DNA of 16,917 bases from Acidimicrobiia bacterium UBA6912 (GCA_002450985.1 DKBA01000176.1:6804-23720), one strand, 5' to 3'. Shown: positions 8,040 through 14,814, numbered from the stretch's first letter. Notes: generated from the sequence alone by a model not told the origin. Numbers and translations are program-made.

Positions 8040-9361
8040 GCGCCTGCCTCCTCCCGCAGCGACGCAGCGAGGGTCTCGAGCCCGATCGCCCGTGACGCCT
8101 TCACGAGGACGACGTCGCCAGGTCGGACCATCTCGGTGACGACGGCAAGCGCCTGCGCGGCGTCGGCGACGGGGCGCGTCAGCGCACCGGCACCCTCGGC
8201 GTAGCCCGGGTCCTCTCCCACCGTCACCACCGCGGCATACCCCAGTCGTCGCGCCTCGGCGCCCATACGCCGATGCTCCTCCGCCTCGACCGTCCCCAGC
8301 TCGGCCATCTTGCCCAGCACGGCGATGTGCCGGCCGGGCAGCGCGGCCACCGTGCGCAGGGCGGCGCGGACCGAATCCGGGTTGGCGTTGTACGCATCAT
8401 TGACGACGGTGAAGCGACCGCGGTGGATTTCCATGCGCCATGCCGAACCCGTGGCGCGCTCCAACCCTGCGGCCAGCGTGTCGAGCGCGACGCCGAGGGC
8501 GAGCCCTGCGGCGGTTGCCGCGGCGGCATTGAGCACCTGGTGCTCCCCCGCCAGCGGCAGCCGCACCCGGGCCCGGCCCGCCGGAGTCGTGAGGGTGAAA
8601 GCGGCCCGCCCGTCGCCGTCGAGCACGACGTCGAGGGCGCAGACGTCGGCGGACGGGTCGCGGCCGAAGGTGACGGTAGACCCCTGGTGCGGTCGGCGCA
8701 GTCGCGGCTCGTCGACCGGGAGCACGGCCGTCCCCGAGGGACCGAGCCCTGCCACCAGCTCCCACTTGGCGTCTGCGAGGGCCTCGACGGTCCCGAACGT
8801 CTCGAGGTGGACGACGCCCAGGTTGGTGATGATCGCGACGTCGGGTCGGACGGCGGGCATGAGCCAGGCGATGTGCCCCGTGCCCCGCGACCCCACCTCC
8901 ACGACCAGGTAGTCCGCGTCGGGGGCGCCGAGGATCGTGAGGGGGACGCCCACCTCGTTGTTGTACGACTTGGGCGACGCCGCCGCTCCGGGGAGCGCGG
9001 TGGCGAGCAGGTCCTTCGTCGAGGTCTTGCCGGTCGACCCGGTGACGGCGACGACGGGCGAGGCGACCTCGTCGCGGCGCATGGTCGCCAGGTCTCGCAG
9101 CGCGGTGGCGGTGTCCGCCACCTCGATGCGGGGCGCGACCGCGAGCGACCTGTCGACCACGACGGCGGCGGCCCCGGCGTCCATCGCCCCCGCCGCGTAG
9201 TCGTGACCATCGACGTGCTCGCCGTGCATCGCCACGAACAGCGACCCGGGCCCGGCGAGCCGGGAATCCACCACGACGTCGTGCACGACGATCGAGGCGT
9301 CGCCGATCAGGCGCCCGCCGATGCCGGCGGCGATCGTGGCGGTGCTCCACGCGAGCGTCAT
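8036..9361 (-). CDS. murF: UDP-MurNAc-tripeptide--D-Ala-D-Ala ligase MurF
   Basis: MurF completes the soluble precursor by adding D-Ala-D-Ala to the UDP-MurNAc-tripeptide. The 441-residue protein has DSRLAGPGSLFVA in the N-terminal UDP-binding domain, the P-loop TGSTGKTSTK (107-116), SYNNEVGVPLT (132-142), EVGSRGTGHI (155-164), NLGVVHLETFG (180-190), GEHQVLNAAAA (272-282), NDAYNANPDS (321-330), VLGKMAELG (348-356) and LVKASR (419-424). The last two differ slightly from the common VLGDM-ELG and KGSR forms but keep the pattern. The ATG at 9361 overlaps the murE stop in ATGA, with GGAGG seven bases upstream. No ddl gene for making the dipeptide lies in the window. Confidence 0.97.
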   Translation of the reverse strand: MTLAWSTATIAAGIGGRLIGDASIVVHDVVVDSRLAGPGSLFVAMHGEHVDGHDYAAGAMDAGAAAVVVDRSLAVAPRIEVADTATALRDLATMRRDEVASPVVAVTGSTGKTSTKDLLATALPGAAASPKSYNNEVGVPLTILGAPDADYLVVEVGSRGTGHIAWLMPAVRPDVAIITNLGVVHLETFGTVEALADAKWELVAGLGPSGTAVLPVDEPRLRRPHQGSTVTFGRDPSADVCALDVVLDGDGRAAFTLTTPAGRARVRLPLAGEHQVLNAAAATAAGLALGVALDTLAAGLERATGSAWRMEIHRGRFTVVNDAYNANPDSVRAALRTVAALPGRHIAVLGKMAELGTVEAEEHRRMGAEARRLGYAAVVTVGEDPGYAEGAGALTRPVADAAQALAVVTEMVRPGDVVLVKASRAIGLETLAASLREEAGA

Positions 9362-10839
9362 GGGGGGTCCTCCGGGTTCAGGCGCCGCAACTCCTCTGCC
9401 GCGACCTCACGATCGTCGAACGGTATCCGAGTGGCGCCGATCTGCTGGCCGGTCTCGTGCCCCTTGCCCAGGATCAGCACGATGTCCTGCGGCCGGGCGG
9501 CAGCCACCGCACGGCGGATCGCCGCCCTGCGGTCCGCCTCGACCACCACGTGCGACGAGGACGGAACCCCGGCGACGACCTCGTCGAGGATGGCGTGGGG
9601 ATCCTCGGAGCGCGGGTTGTCCGAGGTGAGGACGGCCAGGTCGGCATCGGCGAGAGCAGCTCCCATGAGGGGTCGCTTCGCCCGGTCTCGGTCGCCCCCC
9701 GCCCCACCGACGGCGATGATCCGCCCCGCGGTGAGCGGGCGGACCGCGGCCATGACGGAAGAGATCGCATCCGGTGTGTGGGCGTAGTCGACGATGACGG
9801 CGAACTCCTGGCCGGCATCGACCGGCTCGAAGCGGCCCGGCACCGGCGCCATCCCGGCCAGGCCTGCGCTGATCGCCGGCGGGGCGATGTCGACGGCGAG
9901 AGCGCACGCGGCAGCGACCAGCGCGTTGGCAGCGTTGAAGCTCCCTGCGAGCCGCGTCGTCACCGAGAACCGTGCGCCACCCCCCACGACGTCGAAGGTG
10001 GTGCCGGCGGCCGTCGCCACTGATCCTCCGCCTCGCACGTCGGGCTCACCCGAGAACCCGACACGCCACGTCGGCAGGTCGATCTCATCCACCAACCTTG
10101 CGCCCCACGGGTCGTCGACGAACACCACCGCCCGCTCCGCTCTCTCCGATGCGAAGAGCCGTCGCTTTGCCGCGAAGTAGCTCTCCATGTCGTGATGGAA
10201 GTCGAGGTGGTCCTGCGACAGATTCGTGAACGCCGCAACGTCGAACGCGATGGCATCGGCCCTGCCCACCGCGAGCGCGTGCGAGGAGACCTCCATCGCC
10301 ACCAGCCCCACTCCGGCGTCGACCATCGTGCGCAGCAGGCGCTGCAGCTCGGTGGCCTCGGGTGTGGTGTGGCCCAGGGGGATCGGACGCCCTGCAACGC
10401 GGGCGCCGATGGTGCCGATGAGACCGGTACGCACGCCGGCGGCGCCGGCGATCGCCTCGAGCATGTGGGTCACCGTCGTCTTGCCGTTCGTCCCGGTGAC
10501 CCCGACGATGGTCAGCGCCTCAGAAGGGTGGCCGTGCACCTCGGCGGCGAGCGTTGCCATGAGCGGGCGCACTCGCTCCACGACGAGTTGCGGGACCGCG
10601 AGGTCGAGCGGTCGCTCCACCACGAGCGCGGCGGCGCCCGCGGCCACGACGGCCGGCGCGAAGTCGTGCCCGTCGACGACCGAGCCCGGGACGGCGATGA
10701 ACGCCGTTCCCGGCCCGATCCGGCGCGAGTCGTGATCGAGGTCGCGGATCTCCTCCGCGTCCCCGCCGATGAGGCGAACCGTCTGAGTGCGGGCGGCTAC
10801 GGCGGCGAGGCGGCTGAGCGTGACGGGCTCAGCCGCCAT
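9358..10839 (-). CDS. murE: UDP-MurNAc-L-Ala-D-Glu--meso-diaminopimelate ligase MurE
   Basis: MurE adds the third stem residue. The 493-residue protein shows DSRRIGPGTAFIA, the P-loop TGTNGKTT (115-122), TTPEA (158-162), EVSSHAL (183-189), NLSQDHLDFH (206-215), the probable carbamylated lysine in YFAAK (Lys225), DYAHTPDA (351-358), AGGDRDRAKRPLM (380-392) and GKGHE (458-462). The substrate motif reads SDNPRSEDP (406-414). DNPR with arginine is the known signature for meso-diaminopimelate, whereas lysine-adding enzymes usually have DNPA/DDP-type motifs. The cell wall is therefore predicted to be DAP type. The ATG at 10839 has GGAG nine bases upstream and overlaps the ftsI end by 11 bp. Confidence 0.97.
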   Translation of the reverse strand: MAAEPVTLSRLAAVAARTQTVRLIGGDAEEIRDLDHDSRRIGPGTAFIAVPGSVVDGHDFAPAVVAAGAAALVVERPLDLAVPQLVVERVRPLMATLAAEVHGHPSEALTIVGVTGTNGKTTVTHMLEAIAGAAGVRTGLIGTIGARVAGRPIPLGHTTPEATELQRLLRTMVDAGVGLVAMEVSSHALAVGRADAIAFDVAAFTNLSQDHLDFHHDMESYFAAKRRLFASERAERAVVFVDDPWGARLVDEIDLPTWRVGFSGEPDVRGGGSVATAAGTTFDVVGGGARFSVTTRLAGSFNAANALVAAACALAVDIAPPAISAGLAGMAPVPGRFEPVDAGQEFAVIVDYAHTPDAISSVMAAVRPLTAGRIIAVGGAGGDRDRAKRPLMGAALADADLAVLTSDNPRSEDPHAILDEVVAGVPSSSHVVVEADRRAAIRRAVAAARPQDIVLILGKGHETGQQIGATRIPFDDREVAAEELRRLNPEDPP

Positions 10840-12574
10840 CGGGAGCGACTCCGAGCTGGTGCAACGCCGCCTCGACGACCTCGGCGAAGACGGGTGCGGC
10901 CGACACCCCTCCGTACTCGAGCTTGGTCGGCTTCCCGTTCTCGTTGAGCACCTCGCCGTGTGGCGAGTCGAGCACGACGGCCACGACGATCTCTGGGCGA
11001 TCGATCGGGGCGATGCCGATGAAGCTGGCGATGCGGTCGGTAGGCGAGTACCCGACCCCGGGGATGAGCTTCTCCGTGGTGCCGGTCTTGCCCCCTACGG
11101 TGTAGCCGTCCACGGCGGCGCGAGTGCCGGTGCCGACCTCGACGACCCCTTGGAGCAGGATCCGCATCGTCTCGGCGGTCCGCGTCGAGACCACCGGACG
11201 CTCCACCCGGTCGGGTGTGGAGCGGTTGCCGTGGCCGTCGATGATCTCCTTGACCACGTGCGGCTCCACCCACACCCCGTCGTTGGCGATCGCGGCGAAC
11301 ACGGCGGCCATCTGCAACGGGGTCACGTCGACGCGATAGCCGATCGCCGTCGACGGACCGCAGGTCGTCTCGCACCAGGTGGCCACCGGGTGCAGGGTGC
11401 CTGTCGCCTCGCCCGGGAGACCTGTTCCCGTCGACGAGCCGAGCCCGAACCGGCGCAGGTACTCGTAGTGGTCGGGGTTGCCCAAGAGACTCTGCACCAT
11501 GATCGTGCCGATGTTCGACGACTGGGCGACGATCTCGGCGACGTTCATCTCCTCCTGCGCCGTCCTCCCGACGTCGGTGTACGTCTTGTCGTGGATGAGG
11601 AGCTTCGGCGGCACCTCGAACTTCGTCCCAGGGGACACGATGCCCTTGTCGAGCGCAGCGGCGATGGTGACCACCTTCAGCGTGGAGCCGGGCTCGTAGA
11701 GGTCCGTGATCGCCCGGTTGCGGAACAGATCCGCCGATGCGCCACCACGGTCGTTCGGATCGAAACCCGGGGCGGTCGCCATGGCGAGCACCTCACCCGT
11801 GTCGACGTCGAGGACGATCACGGTGCCACCGGTCGCCCCGGTGGCGGGAAGGGCGGCGGCGAGCGCCTGCTCGGCGGCGTACTGGATGCCGCGATCGATG
11901 GTGAGCACGATGTCGTCGCCCGGCACCGCGGGCTCGACGAGGAGCTCGCCCTGCGGGATCGGCGTGCCGTACTGGTCGCGCTCGACGATCTGGATGCCGG
12001 GGGTGCCGGTGAGGGCGTCGTCGAACGCGAACTCGACGCCCTCGAGGCCCGATTGCGTCTCGTCGGCGCGGATGAACCCGACGAGTTGGGCGGCGAGCGA
12101 GCCCGCCGGGTAGGTGCGCTTCGGCTCGGTCCCGAACGAGATGCCGGTGAGCCCGAGCTGGTCCACGATGGCGGCCGCCCGATCGCCGACCTCCTTGTCG
12201 ACACCGCGGGCGATGTAGGCGAACTGCCCGTCCCCGGAAAGGCGCTCGCGGAGGGTGTCGGCGTCGAGGCCCAGCACGGGGGCGAGCACGCTCGCCGTGA
12301 CCGTGGGATCTTCCACCTGGCTCGGGTTTGCGGTGATCGTCACCGCCTCGACCGTCACGGCCAGTTCAACGCCGTCACGGTCGTAGATCGTGCCGCGATC
12401 TGCGGGGAGGTCCTCGTGTCGCACCCGCTGGTCGAAGCCGTCGGCGGCGTACGTGTCCGCCTCGATGGCCTGCACCTGGAAGAGGCGATAGCCGAGAGCG
12501 AACCAGCCGACGACGAGCACGGCGCCCACCACCAGCACCCTGGCGTTGCGGCCCCTGCCCTGCCGCCGCCGCAT
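10829..12574 (-). CDS. ftsI: Septal peptidoglycan transpeptidase FtsI (PBP3, class B PBP)
   Basis: FtsI is the class B penicillin-binding protein that crosslinks septal peptidoglycan as the partner of FtsW. The 581-residue protein has a basic start, one membrane anchor (about 12-33), the PBP dimer/pedestal domain beginning with DRGTIYDRDGVELA (59-72), and a transpeptidase domain. The catalytic motifs are STLK (297-300, nucleophile Ser297), SSN (352-354) and KTGT (496-499). It has no C-terminal PASTA repeats. Two cysteines (401 and 405, in CETTC) lie in the transpeptidase domain and might form a disulfide outside the cell. The ATG at 12574 has GGAG six bases upstream. In the same frame there is no other ATG or GTG back to the ftsL stop, so this is the only ordinary start without a frameshift. 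Confidence 0.96.
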   Translation of the reverse strand: MRRRQGRGRNARVLVVGAVLVVGWFALGYRLFQVQAIEADTYAADGFDQRVRHEDLPADRGTIYDRDGVELAVTVEAVTITANPSQVEDPTVTASVLAPVLGLDADTLRERLSGDGQFAYIARGVDKEVGDRAAAIVDQLGLTGISFGTEPKRTYPAGSLAAQLVGFIRADETQSGLEGVEFAFDDALTGTPGIQIVERDQYGTPIPQGELLVEPAVPGDDIVLTIDRGIQYAAEQALAAALPATGATGGTVIVLDVDTGEVLAMATAPGFDPNDRGGASADLFRNRAITDLYEPGSTLKVVTIAAALDKGIVSPGTKFEVPPKLLIHDKTYTDVGRTAQEEMNVAEIVAQSSNIGTIMVQSLLGNPDHYEYLRRFGLGSSTGTGLPGEATGTLHPVATWCETTCGPSTAIGYRVDVTPLQMAAVFAAIANDGVWVEPHVVKEIIDGHGNRSTPDRVERPVVSTRTAETMRILLQGVVEVGTGTRAAVDGYTVGGKTGTTEKLIPGVGYSPTDRIASFIGIAPIDRPEIVVAVVLDSPHGEVLNENGKPTKLEYGGVSAAPVFAEVVEAALHQLGVAPDGG

Positions 12575-12575
12575 C

Positions 12576-12635
12576 TCAGTCTCCGGGCGGCCGCACCGAG
12601 AGGTGCCGGTTCCGCCCCACCACGCGCCGGTTCAT
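12576..12635 (-). CDS. Possible 19-codon coupling ORF, or displaced N-terminus of FtsI
   Basis: In the gap between ftsL and ftsI there is a 19-codon frame, MNRRVVGRNRHLSVRPPGD. Its ATG overlaps the ftsL TGA (ATGA) and its TGA ends one base before the ftsI ATG. Eighteen of its 19 sense codons end in G or C, as in the real genes around it. The peptide is strongly basic, like the cytoplasmic tails of FtsI proteins. It could be a real mini-ORF that carries ribosomes from ftsL to ftsI. It could equally be the true N-terminus of FtsI displaced by a one-base indel, because ftsI lies in the +1 phase relative to it. No clear Shine-Dalgarno precedes it, and chance remains possible at this length. Confidence 0.3.
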   Translation of the reverse strand: MNRRVVGRNRHLSVRPPGD

Positions 12636-13042
12636 GGCTGCGCCCCCAGCAGGGCTCGGAGCTGCGCCCACCGGTACTCCGGATCGAGCTCCGCTCCTCC
12701 AACCGGCTCCACCGCCAGATCTACCCGGCGACCCGGGAACACCATGCCGAGCTCTCCCGCAGCTCGAGCGATCCGCTCCGGGTCACGCAACTCGGCCACC
12801 TGCACCCGCAGGTCGTAGTGGAGCGACTCCTCCGCGGCGATCTGATCCTGCAACGTCTCGAGCACGAAGGCGGAGCGGTCGAGCGAGATCCGGCTGTAGG
12901 TGAGCCCGAAGAAGGCGAGGACCACGATCCCCACGAAGAGGGCCCACGGCCGCAGCCTGCCCTTGTGGGACCGTCTGCCCCGCGGGGCGGCCGGAGCGGC
13001 CGGTAGGGGCAGCGAACGCAGTGTCGGGGTCGACGTCGTCAT
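12632..13042 (-). CDS. ftsL: FtsL-like septum formation initiator protein
   Basis: The 136-residue product has the FtsL layout: a basic, proline-rich cytoplasmic tail (1-32), one membrane helix (about 33-49, ALFVGIVVLAFFGLTYS), and a heptad-like helix (about 52-84) that reads as a coiled coil. A short segment with DPERIARAAGELGMVFP (87-103) follows. That last pattern is common to FtsL and DivIC relatives. The protein would pair with a FtsB/DivIC partner and FtsQ to activate FtsW-FtsI. The ATG at 13042 overlaps the rsmH stop in ATGA, with GGAGAAGG nearby. An open frame in the same phase extends further upstream under rsmH, but it is arginine-rich and not credible. Sequence similarity in this family is low, so the name rests on topology and on its place between rsmH and ftsI. 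Confidence 0.88.
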   Translation of the reverse strand: MTTSTPTLRSLPLPAAPAAPRGRRSHKGRLRPWALFVGIVVLAFFGLTYSRISLDRSAFVLETLQDQIAAEESLHYDLRVQVAELRDPERIARAAGELGMVFPGRRVDLAVEPVGGAELDPEYRWAQLRALLGAQP

Positions 13043-14022
13043 GCCGCCACCTTCTCCGCGGCGCGCAGCCGCGCGCTGCGTGCCCTGGGGTTCGCCGCGA
13101 CCTCTGTGTCGCTCGGCCGCAGAGCCGACCGGGTGAGGCGACGCAGCTCTGCCACGTTGCCGCAGACGCAGACCGGGAGCTCGGGCGGGCACACGCAACC
13201 CTTCGACCCCGCCACGAGACGGCGCTTCACGATACGATCCTCGAGCGAGTGGTAGGCGATCACCACGACGCGTCCTCCGGGGCGGAGGGCGTCGATGGCG
13301 GCGTCGAGCCCGGTGGCGACGGCGGTGAGCTCGTCGTTGACGGCGATCCGGATCGCCTGGAAGACGCGGCGTGCCGGATGGCGGCGGCGACGCGCCGCAG
13401 CCGGTACGGCAGCGGCGACCACGGCAGCGAGCTCGGAGGTCGTGGCGAGCGGTCGGCTGCGCACGATGGACTGGGCAATACGGCGGGCATTGGGCTCCTC
13501 GCCGTAGCGGCGGAAGGTCTCGCTGAGTCGATCGACGTCGTATCGGTTGACGACATCGGCTGCGGTGAGCGACGCATCGGGGCCCATGCGCATATCGAGC
13601 GGGCCCTCCTGGCGATACGAGAAGCCCCGAGCGGCCCGATCCAGCTGGTGGGACGAAACGCCAAGGTCGAATAGCACGCCAGCCACGTGGCCGCGGTCCG
13701 GATCGCGTGCACCATGTTCATGGCGCCACCGCACCGTCTCCGGGTCGGCGAGCACTCGAGCGAGGTCGCCGAAATTCGCCGTCACGAGCCGAACCCTGGT
13801 CCCGACCGGGACCCGTGACGTCGCGTCGGGGTCCCGGTCGAGTGCGAGGACGGAGACGTTCGGGAGCGCTGCGAGCAACGCCTCCGTGTGCCCGCCGCCG
13901 CCAAAGGTCGCGTCGACGATCACCCCAGACTCGATCGGGGTGAGCAGATCCACCACCTCGGCCACCATCACCGGCTGGTGATAGCGGCGCGGTGGCGGCG
14001 TCGATGCTGGTGTCTGAGCCAT
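13039..14022 (-). CDS. rsmH: 16S rRNA (cytosine(1402)-N(4))-methyltransferase RsmH (MraW)
   Basis: RsmH is the S-adenosylmethionine-dependent enzyme that methylates N4 of C1402 in the ribosomal P site. The 327-residue protein has HQPVM (15-19), the SAM loop VDATFGGGGHT (36-46), DLGVSSHQLD (119-128), GFSYRQEGPLDMRM (133-146), HPARRVFQAIRIAVNDEL (215-232) and IAYHSLEDR (255-263). A CxC pair at 276/278 and another at 285/287 resemble the metal-binding hook seen in many RsmH proteins. The start is the ATG at 14022, with GGGAGG six bases upstream. The same frame is open for 20 more codons upstream, but there is no family similarity there. This start region is the 3' arm of a perfect 19-bp inverted repeat, so translation may be controlled by RNA structure. 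Confidence 0.97.
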   Translation of the reverse strand: MAQTPASTPPPRRYHQPVMVAEVVDLLTPIESGVIVDATFGGGGHTEALLAALPNVSVLALDRDPDATSRVPVGTRVRLVTANFGDLARVLADPETVRWRHEHGARDPDRGHVAGVLFDLGVSSHQLDRAARGFSYRQEGPLDMRMGPDASLTAADVVNRYDVDRLSETFRRYGEEPNARRIAQSIVRSRPLATTSELAAVVAAAVPAAARRRRHPARRVFQAIRIAVNDELTAVATGLDAAIDALRPGGRVVVIAYHSLEDRIVKRRLVAGSKGCVCPPELPVCVCGNVAELRRLTRSALRPSDTEVAANPRARSARLRAAEKVAA

Positions 14023-14107
14023 GGTCAGCCTCCCGGAGCGCTGGCGCCAACCTGGAAGCGGGCGGAGTAAGGGGCCTCCCAATTGGCATCCGGGAGGCTG
14101 ACCATGG
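14019..14107 (-). promoter_or_regulatory. Long hairpin sequestering the rsmH ribosome-binding site and start codon
   Basis: A perfect 19-bp inverted repeat has arms at 14019-14037 and 14089-14107 with a 51-nt loop. In the mRNA the 3' arm is TCCGGGAGGCTGACCATGG, which contains the rsmH Shine-Dalgarno (GGGAGG) and its ATG, so folding would hide both. A second, mutually exclusive stem of 7 bp pairs the 5' arm's GCCTCCC (14092-14098) with GGGAGGC in the loop (14074-14080), with an 11-nt loop. That stem forms first during transcription and leaves the rsmH start free. The arrangement resembles a translational attenuator or coupling hairpin. The repeat is directly visible; the regulatory role is inferred. 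Confidence 0.6.
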
Positions 14108-14157
14108 GCCAGACATCGTCGTGGGTGATGGCGGGTTCGAGGTCGAGCGGAGCGTCA
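14025..14157 (-). other. Coding-like frame between mraZ and rsmH (+1 relative to mraZ)
   Basis: After the mraZ stop, the +1 frame stays open to a TGA at 14025-14027, two bases before the rsmH ATG. Its translation has ordinary protein composition with acidic, aromatic and small residues (for example DDAPLDLEPAITHDDVW, then PDANWEAPYSARFQVGASA), and most codons end in G or C. The other two frames are arginine/proline/serine rich. No normal start precedes it except an internal ATG at 14106 (26 codons, MVSLPDANWEAP...). Entry by +1 slippage on the GGGGG run at the end of mraZ (GAC GGG GGC ATC TGA) would give a 189-residue MraZ. Options are a programmed frameshift, a one-base sequence error, a recent mutation, or a short ORF starting at 14106. 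I mark it as unresolved. Confidence 0.45.
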
Positions 14158-14595
14158 TCAGATGCCCCCGTCCTCGCTGAGCTGCTCCTCGATGCCGCTG
14201 TAGTACTCGTCCGCCTCGGTCGCTTCGGCAGCCCAGGCCTCGCGCGACCAGATCTCGATCCGGTCGAGAGCGCCGACGACGGTGACGTCCTTCCCCAGCC
14301 CGGCGTACTCGCGATGCCGATCCGGGAGCTGGATGCGCCCCTGCCTGTCGAGGGTCTGGTCGAGCGCCGAGGCGAAGAACGAACGCTGGTACTTGCGATT
14401 GCGGCGGTCGGTACGGGGCAGCCTGCGCAGGCGAGCCACCTCCTCCTCCCACTGCTCCATCGAGAAGACGTAGAGGCAGCTCTCCTGCCCCTTGGTGAGC
14501 ACGCAGCCGCTCTCCTCGAGCTCGTCGCGAAACTTCCGGGGCAGCACCAGCCGCCCCTTCGCATCCAACGAGTGTTCGAACTCTCCGAGAAACAC
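14158..14595 (-). CDS. mraZ: Transcriptional regulator MraZ
   Basis: MraZ is the conserved DNA-binding regulator of the dcw cluster, with two AbrB/SpoVT-like swapped-hairpin domains that assemble into a ring. The 145-residue protein begins MFLGEFEHSLDAKGRLVLP, with the first signature DAKGR at 11-15, and has the second, DRQGRIQLP, at 83-91. Its length matches the family. The start is the GTG at 14595: family members begin exactly here, and an in-frame TAG at 14611-14613 rules out a longer form. The Shine-Dalgarno is weak (GGGG ten bases upstream). It is the first gene of the operon, and three TGGGN boxes just upstream suggest autoregulation. The C-terminus ends EDGGI at a G5 run, after which a coding-like frame continues in the +1 phase. 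Confidence 0.96.
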   Translation of the reverse strand: MFLGEFEHSLDAKGRLVLPRKFRDELEESGCVLTKGQESCLYVFSMEQWEEEVARLRRLPRTDRRNRKYQRSFFASALDQTLDRQGRIQLPDRHREYAGLGKDVTVVGALDRIEIWSREAWAAEATEADEYYSGIEEQLSEDGGI

Positions 14596-14622
14596 GCCAC
14601 ACGGTCCCCACTAGCCATCATC

Positions 14623-14647
14623 TCCCACGGCGCCCCACTTTGCCCCA
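14623..14647 (-). promoter_or_regulatory. MraZ operator: three TGGGN direct repeats, 10-bp period
   Basis: Read on the minus strand, TGGGG (14643-14647), TGGGG (14633-14637) and TGGGA (14623-14627) are separated by exactly 5 bp each. This is the arrangement reported for Escherichia coli MraZ binding downstream of its own promoter, and the middle box also matches the AAAGTGG form described in mollicutes. The site lies 28 bp upstream of the mraZ GTG and just downstream of a likely -10 element, so MraZ probably controls its own operon. A further TGGGG at 14606-14610 is out of phase and overlaps the weak Shine-Dalgarno. Confidence 0.75.
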
Positions 14648-14658
14648 TTTCGTGACAC

Positions 14659-14670
14659 ATGTCAATCCTA
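14659..14670 (-). promoter_or_regulatory. Probable dcw operon promoter upstream of mraZ
   Basis: TAGGAT at 14665-14670 (minus strand) fits the actinobacterial -10 pattern TANNNT, and transcription would begin near 14658, placing the three MraZ boxes at about +11 to +36. No convincing -35 precedes it, which is common in this group. Alternatively TTGACA at 14660-14665 is a perfect -35, but the hexamer 17 bp downstream (CAAAGT) is a poor -10 and would overlap the MraZ boxes. TGACA and TGTCA at 14653-14664 also form a small palindrome. No promoter for the divergent lipoprotein gene could be identified. Confidence 0.42.
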
Positions 14671-14672
14671 TC

Positions 14673-14692
14673 CGCCCACCAATCGCCCACCA
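14673..14692 (-). repeat. Two 9-bp direct repeats containing further TGGGC boxes
   Basis: On the minus strand TGGTGGGCG occurs twice, at 14684-14692 and 14673-14681, with an 11-bp period. Each copy contains TGGGC. They lie just upstream of the likely -10 element, so they may be extra MraZ contacts or an activator site. The five TGGGN boxes start at offsets of 0, 10, 20, 51 and 62 bp, close to one helical face. The function is inferred from the shared core only. Confidence 0.45.
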
Positions 14693-14814
14693 GACCCCCG
14701 AATGGGGCGATCGACCCACCGAGCTCCCGTCGACGCCGACCTCGCCGCCGTACCCGACGATGCGCAGCGATCCCGGCACACTGCGCTTCGGTGCTGTCGG
14801 GGTAGGGGCGTCCC

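Noticed and set aside
8273..9787. 504-codon plus-strand open frame opposite murF and murE
   Set aside because: It is an antisense shadow with no motif and no ribosome-binding context.
10787..13006. Very long plus-strand open frame (739 codons) opposite ftsI and ftsL
   Set aside because: It is antisense to clearly identified genes, has arginine/histidine/aspartate-rich composition without domains, and is an expected GC-rich shadow.
14023..14082. N-terminal extension of rsmH to an upstream ATG
   Set aside because: RsmH proteins do not have this segment, and the ATG at 14022 has a well-placed GGGAGG.
13718..14158. Open frame starting with the ATG that overlaps the mraZ stop (TGATG)
   Set aside because: It runs deep into rsmH, has serine/arginine/proline-rich composition, and shows none of the protein-like signal seen in the other gap frame.
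14695..14707. Small inverted repeat CCCC-GAAT-GGGG in the control region
   Set aside because: It is too short and has no U-tract, so neither a terminator nor an operator can be supported.
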